Below are positions 6,873 to 13,971 of a stretch of DNA of 15,973 nucleotides, one piece after another. Position 1 is the first letter of the stretch, and each line of letters begins with the position of its first letter. The notes below the pieces were generated by a model. The model did no database searches. It was not told where the DNA came from and was given only the letters and a program-made list of their open reading frames with translations. Origin of the DNA: Candidatus Poseidoniaceae archaeon (GTDB lineage Archaea; Thermoplasmatota; Poseidoniia; Poseidoniales; Poseidoniaceae); NCBI GenBank assembly GCA_013329925.1, contig DUJK01000004.1, positions 12,360 through 28,332 on the forward strand, given 5' to 3'. Both the position numbers and the translations under genes were made by a program.

Positions 6873-8485
6873 GTCCACTCATGCGGTGGAGCAAATGTTT
6901 CTTTGATTGACCTAGGACTTACCCATCTGAGTAGATTTAACGGTGAGCCAGCTTTATCATTAGTACCACTACCTCTTGCACCGCCAAATGGTTGCTGACC
7001 AACTACAGCACCGGTTGGCTTGTCATTGATGTAGAAATTTCCAGAAGAATATCTCAAAGCAGACATTGCTGTTAGTACATCCTCACGGTTTGCTGCAAAA
7101 ATAGAACCCGTTAGTGCATATTCTGAAGTCGAATCACAAACTTTCAAGATATTCTCAAAGTCATGGTCAGGGTATACGTGAATAGATAATACAGGGCCAA
7201 ATATTTCTTCTGCCATTGATTCATATTGGGGGTCACTGCAGACTATAGTTGTTGGACGAATGAAGTATCCAGTTGAATCATCATATGTGCCACCAGTGAT
7301 TACTTCACAACCGGTATCTTGCTTAGCTCGCTCAATATATCCAACTATGTTGTCAAAGGATTTTTTGTCTATCACTGCAGACATAAAATTGGAGAAATCT
7401 TTGGGATCTCCAACTGTTATTTTACCGACTTGTGCGACATAATTATCTTTTATTGAATCCCAAACAGATTCTGGAATGTATGCTCTACTAGCAGCACTGC
7501 ATTTTTGACCTTGGAATTCAAATGCTCCTCTAATTAAGGCAACAGTTAACGCTTCTTTGTCACATTTTGGATGTGCTACAATGAAATCTTTGCCCCCAGT
7601 TTCACCAACTATTCTTGGGTAAGAGCGCAAGTTCTCTAAATTATTGGCAACATCTTTCCACATCTGTCTAAACACTGATGTTGAGCCAGTAAAGTGTATT
7701 CCAGCAAGCATTGGATGAGATAAACAAGTATCGCCCACCATGCTTGCTTTTCCAGGTATGAAATTTATTACTCCATCAGGTAGTCCAGCATCCATCATCA
7801 ACTGCATCAAGTAGTAATTTGATAGGTATGAATTTCTACTTGGCTTCCAAACTCCAGTGTTGCCCATGATTGCTGCTGATGAGGGCAGGTTTGCTGCAAT
7901 ACTGCTGAAATTAAATGGAGTTACTGAAAACACAAAACCTTCCAAAGGCCTGACTTCGCTGGAATTCCACATGCTTGAAGGGGATACAGGGGGTTGTAGA
8001 TCTTCGTATATTTCTCTAGCATATTGGACATTGAATCGCCAAAAATCAATTAATTCACAGGCGGAATCAATTTCTGCTTGGTGGCAGGTTTTTGATTGGT
8101 TAATCATTGTACTTGCATTGATTTTGGCTCGATACTCTCCTTTTAGCAATTCACTTGCTTTTAGAAATATAGCACCTCTAGCTTCCCATGGCATTGTTGA
8201 CCATGATTCATGAGCATTCAGTGCCGCATCTATGGCATCTTTAACTTCCTTCTCTCCAGCCATGTGCACTCTGGCAATTACATGGCTGTGGTTGTGTGGC
8301 ATAACTTGTTCAACAACGTTGTCAGTGTAGACTTCAACGCCATTTATGATACATGGTATTTCAACAACCTGTGCTGATTGTCTTGATAATTCGGCTTTGA
8401 GTTCAGAACGTTCTATACTACCCGGAAGATATCCTAAAACTGGTTCATTGACCGGTGTTGGCGGGGTGGGTACATTATTCACCAT
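6851..8485 (-). CDS. pruA: Delta-1-pyrroline-5-carboxylate dehydrogenase (L-glutamate gamma-semialdehyde dehydrogenase)
   Basis: This is a 544-residue aldehyde dehydrogenase of the ALDH4 group. It oxidises glutamate semialdehyde (from pyrroline-5-carboxylate) to glutamate with NAD+, the second step of proline breakdown. The landmarks are all present: PFNFSS (N191), WKPS (K214), the FTGST cofactor motif (265-269), GETGGKD with general base E295, GQKCSAASR with the nucleophile C329, EEIFGPVLS, and a C-terminal GQQPFGGARGSGTNDKAG block. The N-terminus (NEPVLGYLPGS, then EIPCIINGVEV) and the end resemble the single-function mitochondrial ALDH4A1 type rather than the bacterial PutA fusion. The length is complete for that type, minus a targeting sequence. 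No proline dehydrogenase gene is in the window. The ATG at 8485 lies 36 bases after the msrA stop on the same strand, so the two may be cotranscribed. No Shine-Dalgarno sequence is visible. Confidence 0.95.
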   Translation of the reverse strand: MVNNVPTPPTPVNEPVLGYLPGSIERSELKAELSRQSAQVVEIPCIINGVEVYTDNVVEQVMPHNHSHVIARVHMAGEKEVKDAIDAALNAHESWSTMPWEARGAIFLKASELLKGEYRAKINASTMINQSKTCHQAEIDSACELIDFWRFNVQYAREIYEDLQPPVSPSSMWNSSEVRPLEGFVFSVTPFNFSSIAANLPSSAAIMGNTGVWKPSRNSYLSNYYLMQLMMDAGLPDGVINFIPGKASMVGDTCLSHPMLAGIHFTGSTSVFRQMWKDVANNLENLRSYPRIVGETGGKDFIVAHPKCDKEALTVALIRGAFEFQGQKCSAASRAYIPESVWDSIKDNYVAQVGKITVGDPKDFSNFMSAVIDKKSFDNIVGYIERAKQDTGCEVITGGTYDDSTGYFIRPTTIVCSDPQYESMAEEIFGPVLSIHVYPDHDFENILKVCDSTSEYALTGSIFAANREDVLTAMSALRYSSGNFYINDKPTGAVVGQQPFGGARGSGTNDKAGSPLNLLRWVSPRSIKETFAPPHEWTYGFLKE

Positions 8486-8521
8486 GAACAGGCGTGTAGA
8501 AACCGTCTATTGAATTTCACT

Positions 8522-9040
8522 CTAGTATAAATGAGCGAATTTTTGACGGATTTTAGAGATTTTTGGGCCAACAACAGCCATGCAGTATCCTTGTCCAGGG
8601 TTTCTCTCATAGTAATCATGATGATATTTTTCAGCAATTACAAAATTGATTGGCGCTTCGATAGTAGTAACAATTTCTCTGTCAAAATATTGTTGTATCT
8701 CGGCAATTTTGCTTTTGGCAGCATTTTCTTGGTTTTCGTTCAATGGCATTATACAACTTCTGTATTGGGTACCGATATCGTTCCCTTGACGATTCAATTG
8801 AGTTGGATCGTGTACAGTGAAAAAGATGTCAAGGATTGTAGAGTAGTCAATTATTTCTGGATCATACATTATCTCGACAATTTCTGCATGACCTGTAGTT
8901 CCCGAACATACAGATTTGTAATTGGGATTTTTGTCTGGGCCACCAGCATATGCGGGCAGGGCAGACATTATTCCTTGCATTCTCTTGTAGGCACCTTCTG
9001 TGCACCAAAAACATCCACCGCCAAGTAGGGCTCTTTCCAT
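8522..9040 (-). CDS. msrA: Peptide methionine-S-sulfoxide reductase MsrA
   Basis: This cytoplasmic enzyme of 172 residues reduces the S form of methionine sulfoxide in proteins and free methionine, using thioredoxin-type reductant. From the ATG at 9040 it begins directly with MERALLGGGCFWCTEG, the family's canonical start. Cys10 is the nucleophile, Glu15 follows, and a second Cys is at 13. Further signatures are SGTTGHAE (46-53), FFTVHDPTQLNRQGNDIGTQ (73-92) and YRSCIM, then GYCMAVVGPK (151-160), where Cys153 is the likely resolving cysteine. The frame stays open upstream to a TTG at 9082, which would add 14 residues. I prefer the ATG because the family N-terminus begins there. The gene lies 36 bases upstream of pruA on the same strand and diverges from the MMPL gene. 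Confidence 0.95.
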   Translation of the reverse strand: MERALLGGGCFWCTEGAYKRMQGIMSALPAYAGGPDKNPNYKSVCSGTTGHAEIVEIMYDPEIIDYSTILDIFFTVHDPTQLNRQGNDIGTQYRSCIMPLNENQENAAKSKIAEIQQYFDREIVTTIEAPINFVIAEKYHHDYYERNPGQGYCMAVVGPKISKIRQKFAHLY

Positions 9041-9142
9041 GTGGTAACGACATAGTATTGAGTTATCAAGCCTCGTTTCCAACTGTTGTAAAACTCACCT
9101 AGTAAAACATTAATTCAAATACCGAATTCCATCCCTTACGCC
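9041..9142. promoter_or_regulatory. Divergent promoter region between msrA and the MMPL exporter gene
   Basis: These 102 bases separate two divergent starts and must contain both promoters. AT-rich sequence at about 9101-9120 (AGTAAAACATTAATTCAAAT) lies at the right distance for a TATA element serving the plus-strand ATG at 9143, but no single element is convincing. No palindrome or operator-like repeat was noticed. Confidence 0.4.
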
Positions 9143-11485
9143 ATGGACTGGTCTACAGACCCAAAAATGTTAGAAGGTAGGTCCTTTTACAAACTTGGAG
9201 AAACTATTTTTGATCACAAAAAGAAGATTCTAGTTATCGGTATACTGACATGTATGCTTTTGGGCTCGCTAATTTCAATGGGACCCAATTGGGCAGAATC
9301 ATGGGGCGAAGGAGACTTAGAGTCAGTAGAAGCGGGCGACTTAAGGAAGAGTGCCTTTGCTTCGGAAGATGAAGGAAATCAATCAGAACACTTTATTCTT
9401 CTAATCAACCATCCTACATTAGATGACTCCTCCCCAGAATGGCAGCTAGCGGTTACTACTGCATTAGCAGAATTTCACGATATGGATGACGTCACCATCC
9501 AATATTCATGGGAAACATCAGGAGAAAAGCGCAACAAATTTGTCTATCAAGATGAAGATGGTTTTTGGGCAAAAAATAAGGTTAAACTTTCCCTAGAAAG
9601 AAAAGAAGCCAAAGAAATATATGATGAAAACTGGGAAGACATCGAGGTAGATTCTGAATTTAATTACTGGAGAACAGGAGACCTAGCAGTCGATGTAATT
9701 TTTGATTCAAGAATTCAAGATGACCTGATTAAAGCCGAACTGATTTCAGGACCGTTATCTCTAATTATTTTGGGTATAGTTTTTGGAACAATTATTGCGG
9801 CACTTTTGCCAATAGGGGTTGCGGTGTTAACTGTAATTTCAGCTATGGGCGTAACAATTTGGTTATCCAATACTACAGATGTGACTCAGTACGCACTGAA
9901 TATCATAACACTAATTGGAATAGGTGTATCAGTGGATTATTCTCTATTCATGGTAAATCGGTTTAGAGAAGAATTAAACAACGGTCGCGACATTAAAACC
10001 TCCACCGCTATTACCGTCGCCACTGCGGGCAAAGCAGTATTTTTCTCGGGGATTACAGTTGCTATAGGCCTAATGGGAATGCTATTTTTTGAAAACACTG
10101 GCCTGCCAAGTTTAGGAATTGGTGGTACTTTGTCTGTTAGTATTGCAATGGTATTCTCGGTAATTGTATTGCCGGCAATCTTAGCCATGATGGGCCACCG
10201 AGTTTTCAAAGGGAAGATACCATTCTCTTTTAGCATAGAAAACGAGAAAGAAGATGGTGCTTGGGCAAAAATCGCTAATTTCGTAATGGAACGTCCATGG
10301 GCAGTTCTAATTCCTACACTTGTCATTCTTCTAGGCGCAGGATTGCCGTTTTTACAGGCTGATTTTTCGGTTGCCTCAAGAGACGCATTACCTCCAGATG
10401 ACGAAACTAGAATGGGCTTTGAGCTGATAGACGAAAAATGGCCGGATGGTGCGGTCAATCGCGCTATGATAGTGCTCGACTTTGACGGAGAAGACCCGCT
10501 TGAAGAAAATAACCTAATCACAATGCATCATTGGATGAAGAATTATCTAGACGATAATCGAGTCATTAATGCTTCAGGATATGCTCTACCTAGCGCAGAT
10601 ATGAATGAATCAGAAGTACTTCAGTTTTGGCAAACTCCAGATGAATTTTTAGATAATGATACGATTGCTAGCAGGGAATATCTTAGAGAACAGTTTATTT
10701 CTGAAAATATTACTATCGTGATATTTTCTCTAACAGGTACCATAACAGGAGAGACTAGTAGGGACTTTGTATCAGATGTCAGATCTGAAAGAGGAGAATT
10801 GCTCTCTGACTTAAACACCGGTGAGGATGGAGTTCTAATGGTTGCAGGATTTGCCGCCTACAGCTTAGATGTATTGGATGCTATAATTGAGAATCTACCA
10901 CTTGCTCTAGCATTTATTTTAATTGCCACTATTATCCTAATTTTTATTCAAGTTAGAAGTGTTATCATACCAATAAAAGCAATTATAATGAATATATTAT
11001 CCGTTTCAGCATCATTTGGTATGTTGGTATTTGTATTCCAGTGGGGTAATGGGGCAGAATTACTCAATTTTACCCCTCAACCAATAGAAACAACCAATCC
11101 AATAATTCTATTTTGTATTGTCTTTGGTCTGTCGATGGATTATGAAGTGTTGATGCTTTCCAGAATTCATGAAGAATGGGAGCGAACTGGAGATAATACC
11201 CTCGCAGTTGCCAATGGACTGCAGAAAACCGGTCGCTTGATTACCGGAGCAGCGGCAATTATGGTCGTAGTCTTCAGTGCATTCGGTTTATCTTCGGTGG
11301 TAATACTCAAGCAAATAGGATTTGGTTTGGCGTTGGCTATTCTTCTGGATGCAACAATTGTCAGAGCGCTAGTTGTGCCAGCAACCATGAGATTAATGGG
11401 CAAAGCAAATTGGTGGTCACCAAAATGGTTAGACAATTTATTCCCAACAAAACCCCAACAATCAGAGGAAAAGTCAGAAGAATAA
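9143..11485 (+). CDS. MMPL/RND-family exporter
   Basis: This is a 780-residue membrane protein of the RND superfamily, MMPL branch, built as two similar halves. Each half has one helix (about 29-47 and 385-403), a large extracytoplasmic domain (48-200 and 404-580), and a five-helix bundle (204-351 and 585-752). The diagnostic motif of helix 4 appears twice: GIGVSVDYSLFMVNRFREE (259-277, D265-Y266) and VFGLSMDYEVLMLSRIHEE (660-678, D666-Y667). These Asp-Tyr pairs carry the proton relay that powers export. Relatives move lipids, glycolipids, hopanoids or siderophores. The substrate here is unknown; archaeal lipids or surface lipids are plausible. The tail is charged (QQSEEKSEE). The ATG at 9143 is the first in frame and lacks a Shine-Dalgarno sequence. 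The next gene follows after 40 bases. Confidence 0.9.
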   Translation: MDWSTDPKMLEGRSFYKLGETIFDHKKKILVIGILTCMLLGSLISMGPNWAESWGEGDLESVEAGDLRKSAFASEDEGNQSEHFILLINHPTLDDSSPEWQLAVTTALAEFHDMDDVTIQYSWETSGEKRNKFVYQDEDGFWAKNKVKLSLERKEAKEIYDENWEDIEVDSEFNYWRTGDLAVDVIFDSRIQDDLIKAELISGPLSLIILGIVFGTIIAALLPIGVAVLTVISAMGVTIWLSNTTDVTQYALNIITLIGIGVSVDYSLFMVNRFREELNNGRDIKTSTAITVATAGKAVFFSGITVAIGLMGMLFFENTGLPSLGIGGTLSVSIAMVFSVIVLPAILAMMGHRVFKGKIPFSFSIENEKEDGAWAKIANFVMERPWAVLIPTLVILLGAGLPFLQADFSVASRDALPPDDETRMGFELIDEKWPDGAVNRAMIVLDFDGEDPLEENNLITMHHWMKNYLDDNRVINASGYALPSADMNESEVLQFWQTPDEFLDNDTIASREYLREQFISENITIVIFSLTGTITGETSRDFVSDVRSERGELLSDLNTGEDGVLMVAGFAAYSLDVLDAIIENLPLALAFILIATIILIFIQVRSVIIPIKAIIMNILSVSASFGMLVFVFQWGNGAELLNFTPQPIETTNPIILFCIVFGLSMDYEVLMLSRIHEEWERTGDNTLAVANGLQKTGRLITGAAAIMVVVFSAFGLSSVVILKQIGFGLALAILLDATIVRALVVPATMRLMGKANWWSPKWLDNLFPTKPQQSEEKSEE

Positions 11486-11490
11486 TCTCA

Positions 11491-11505
11491 AAAATTATTT
11501 TATCA
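11491..11505 (+). promoter_or_regulatory. Possible promoter (or U-rich terminator) before the Tudor/EF-hand gene
   Basis: AAAATTATTTTATCA lies 21-35 bases before the ATG at 11526, the spacing expected of an archaeal TATA box for a short-leader transcript. The same run (ATTATTTTAT) could instead act as a weak U-rich terminator for the MMPL gene, whose stop is at 11485. The sequence alone cannot separate the two. Confidence 0.3.
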
Positions 11506-11525
11506 CTCCTAACAGTGGTATAAGC

Positions 11526-12776
11526 ATGTCTGAACCAATTATGAGTCCTGATGGCAAATTTATGTGGAGTGGTTCAGAATGGATTCCAGCACCGCCAAAA
11601 GGCAATCAAACCTTGAATATGCAAGATTCTGTAGTTGGTGGAGATGTTGTTCACAATACGGTAATTAACAATGATGTTGATGCGGTAACATCTGCCGTAA
11701 TTACTGCTTTAGAGCGTCTTGGAATGGTTAACAAACATGAAACAGCTTCACAAATTGAGGAAATTATAGAGTCACCAATTCAGGCGAAACTAGAGGTTGG
11801 AATGCATGTCGAATATTATAGTCCAACCAACGAGCGCTGGCTTGATAGATGTACAATAACTAAAGTCAATAGCGATGGGAGTTATGATGTTGATGTCCCA
11901 AAAACCAGTGGTATAGAATCAAAGCAAAATTTGTTCATCGGTGAACAGCCTAGAAACATTCGACGTGCAGATGATGCTTTACAATTAGGTGATAGAGTAC
12001 TCGCTAACTGGAAAAATTATGGTACCTTTTTCCCAGGAAAAATCGCTGAAGTTCAACCACACCACACATACATGATACATTTTGATGACGGCGATGTTGA
12101 ATCAGGAGTTCCTCCATCAAGAATCGCTAAACAACCTGATTCAGAAGTAATTCAGGCCTATGTCGAACATATTTCTCAAGAAGAATTAGAATTAATTCAG
12201 TCGTTCGAAGTATTTGATGAAGGTAATACTGGTACAATCCATGCTAGTATGTTGTTCAAAATACTCACCGAGATGGGCGATCCACTTGATATCTCTGAAG
12301 CAAAAGAATTGTTCACCGAAATGGGGATTTCCCTTGATTCTGAAATCAACTACAAAGATCTAGCTAAAATAATGGTTCAACCATTTGAGGCTAAAAAAGA
12401 AGTTATAATTCAAGATGCCAAAATAACAGGAGATTCATTACGAGGGTTTGTTTACGGTCATCCCAAACTCGGAGACACTTCAGTAAAAAGTTCCAAAATA
12501 ATAAAAATTACCTACGATAATAGAGCGACTGCAAAGGTGGAAACTAACAATACAATCTACGTGGTTGGGCCAACTGGTTGGGAGGTGAGACCAAACGACC
12601 ATCCGTTTAACAAACCCACCTATACTGTTGGCCAACAAATAAAAGTTGAATGGGAAGGTAGTTGGTGGGACGGATTAATTCGTGAGATTAGAGGCGATAA
12701 GTATCTGATTCATTACATTGGGTTTGATTCTAGTTGGGATGAGTTGGTGGATGACAGCAGAATTAAGAATCTTTAA
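11526..12776 (+). CDS. Multidomain protein with Tudor-like, EF-hand-like and chromo-barrel (Tudor-knot) modules
   Basis: This is a 416-residue protein without signal peptide or membrane helix, probably cytoplasmic. In order: an MSPDGKFMWSGSEWIP tag (6-21) of the small Trp-rich SPDG..W type; a DSVVGGDVVHNTVINND segment (34-50) and a short helix; two Tudor-like beta barrels (about 89-147 and 152-203, the latter with GDRVLANWKNYGTFFPGKI and HFDDGDVESGV); and an EF-hand-like pair (about 215-285). Its first loop, DEGNTGTIHASM (231-242), keeps D1, G6 and I8 but has Met in place of the calcium-binding Glu12, and the second loop is degenerate. Next comes a small beta domain (303-352, containing GHPKLGD and TNNTIYVVG). 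The C-terminal chromo-barrel (366-415) has VEWEGSWWDG, KYLIHYIGFDSSWDELVDDS and RI, the Tudor-knot signature of MRG15/Esa1 and of bacterial Agenet proteins. Such modules bind protein or nucleic acid, so a scaffold role is inferred. It is probably cotranscribed with the flavin oxidoreductase gene 15 bases downstream. Confidence 0.8.
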   Translation: MSEPIMSPDGKFMWSGSEWIPAPPKGNQTLNMQDSVVGGDVVHNTVINNDVDAVTSAVITALERLGMVNKHETASQIEEIIESPIQAKLEVGMHVEYYSPTNERWLDRCTITKVNSDGSYDVDVPKTSGIESKQNLFIGEQPRNIRRADDALQLGDRVLANWKNYGTFFPGKIAEVQPHHTYMIHFDDGDVESGVPPSRIAKQPDSEVIQAYVEHISQEELELIQSFEVFDEGNTGTIHASMLFKILTEMGDPLDISEAKELFTEMGISLDSEINYKDLAKIMVQPFEAKKEVIIQDAKITGDSLRGFVYGHPKLGDTSVKSSKIIKITYDNRATAKVETNNTIYVVGPTGWEVRPNDHPFNKPTYTVGQQIKVEWEGSWWDGLIREIRGDKYLIHYIGFDSSWDELVDDSRIKNL

Positions 12777-12791
12777 TCTAATTACGGTGGA

Positions 12792-13880
12792 ATGGCTGTG
12801 AAGGTTACTGAATCTATCAATTTAGGACGGGGTTTTACTGCCAAAAATCGAACTCTTTTAGCGGCGATGACCAACAAACAAAGCAATAGTGATGGAACAT
12901 TATCAAATGAAGAAATTAACTGGCTTGTTAGAAGAGGCCAAGGTGGCTTTGGAATCACTACTACTGCGGCGTCTAATGTCACTAAAGAAGGACAGGGCTG
13001 GGAAGGTGAAATGGGTGTCTGGAGCGATAATCAAATTCCTGGGTTAACTAAATTAGCTAAACTGCTAAATGAGACTGGTACCGTTTCATTAGTCCAGTTA
13101 TTTCATGGTGGAATGAGAGCTCCGCAAAGAATAACTGGGGTTAGACCAATTTCTGCTAGTGAAAATACTGAGGCGGGAATGGATGGTGTATACACAAAGG
13201 CAATGACTGAGTTAGAAATTAATTCCATGATTCAATCTTTTACTGATGCTGCTATTAGGTGCAAAAAAGCCGGATTCCACGGTGTAGAACTACATGGTGC
13301 CCATTCTTACTTAATATGTCAGTTTCTCGGTGAAAAAACCAACAGGAGGACCGATAACTGGGGCGGTGATATTGCCGGAAGAAGTAGATTCTTGACTGAG
13401 ATAATTCGTTCTGTTCGTGGTGCAGTGGGTGAAGATTTTCTCATTGCAGTTCGAATCTCTCCCATCATTGAAAAAGCCGGAATTTACCTAGGTGATAGTC
13501 TTGAACTAGCCAAAATTATTTGTGAATTGGAAATAGATATGTTGCACATTTCTTGCTGGGATGTGTTCCAGTCGGTTGGCGATGGTAACGATATATCACT
13601 TACCAAACGCTTCCGCCAAGTCATCCCAGAAGGCATGCCACTAATCTCAACCGGAGCTGTTTGGGACGGTAAAGACGCGCAATGGTTGGCAGATGAAGGT
13701 GCGGATATAATTGGAGTTGCTAGAGTCGGAATAGCACACCCAGATTGGCCAAAACTCTTGACAGATTCCAATTATCAGCCTCAAAAGCCTCCATTTAGTG
13801 TTGAACATTTAGCCAATGCAGATTTAAGTCCAGTTTTTATTGAATACATGAAGCGTTGGAAAAATTTTGTTGAAGATTAA
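12792..13880 (+). CDS. Old Yellow Enzyme-family NADH:flavin oxidoreductase
   Basis: This 362-residue single-domain FMN-dependent TIM-barrel enzyme reduces activated C=C bonds (enones and similar) with NAD(P)H. Visible signatures are Thr27 in AAMTNKQ (the position of Thr37 in yeast OYE1, Cys in YqjM), Q102 in VQLFHGG, and the HGVELHGAHSYL block with substrate-binding H168 and H171 and Tyr173. FLGEKTNRRTDNWGGD, AVRISP and a C-terminal IGVARVGIAHPDWP phosphate-binding region (R311) follow. It lacks the C-terminal Fe-S and NADPH domains of 2,4-dienoyl-CoA reductase, so it is the short form. Its physiological substrate cannot be told. The ATG at 12792 is preceded by GGTGG at 12786-12790, only one base away. 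A GTG at 12798 would sit at better spacing and shorten the protein by two residues. The gene follows the Tudor/EF-hand gene by 15 bases. Confidence 0.92.
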   Translation: MAVKVTESINLGRGFTAKNRTLLAAMTNKQSNSDGTLSNEEINWLVRRGQGGFGITTTAASNVTKEGQGWEGEMGVWSDNQIPGLTKLAKLLNETGTVSLVQLFHGGMRAPQRITGVRPISASENTEAGMDGVYTKAMTELEINSMIQSFTDAAIRCKKAGFHGVELHGAHSYLICQFLGEKTNRRTDNWGGDIAGRSRFLTEIIRSVRGAVGEDFLIAVRISPIIEKAGIYLGDSLELAKIICELEIDMLHISCWDVFQSVGDGNDISLTKRFRQVIPEGMPLISTGAVWDGKDAQWLADEGADIIGVARVGIAHPDWPKLLTDSNYQPQKPPFSVEHLANADLSPVFIEYMKRWKNFVED

Positions 13881-13960
13881 TTGCTATAGATAATTTAGCA
13901 AATCCTAATGTACAAAACGACATTGGGTGGCATTATTAGCAGTTTCTAATCAAGTTAATT

Positions 13961-13964
13961 GGTG
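13961..13964 (+). promoter_or_regulatory. Ribosome binding site of the PIG-like transferase gene
   Basis: GGTG, complementary to the CACC of the archaeal 16S rRNA 3' end, lies seven bases before the ATG at 13972. It is one of few well-spaced matches in the window and supports that start, which also opens directly into the N-terminal membrane helix. Confidence 0.5.
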
Positions 13965-13971
13965 TGCATTA

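Noticed and set aside
8531..9028. A 165-codon plus-strand open frame antisense to msrA
   Set aside because: It lies wholly inside msrA, whose motifs are unmistakable. Its translation shows no family signature and merely reflects the complementary codons.
9937..10521. A 194-codon minus-strand open frame within the MMPL gene
   Set aside because: It is antisense to conserved MMPL sequence including the D265-Y266 motif. Its translation is serine- and proline-rich with no recognisable domain, as expected of a shadow frame.
12792..13880. 2,4-dienoyl-CoA reductase
   Set aside because: Only the FMN barrel is present (362 residues). The Fe-S and NADPH-binding domains of that longer enzyme are absent.
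13881..13901. Inverted repeat TTGCTA / TAGCAA right after the flavin oxidoreductase stop
   Set aside because: The stem is only six AT-rich pairs with a nine-base loop and no following T-tract, too weak to call a terminator or operator.
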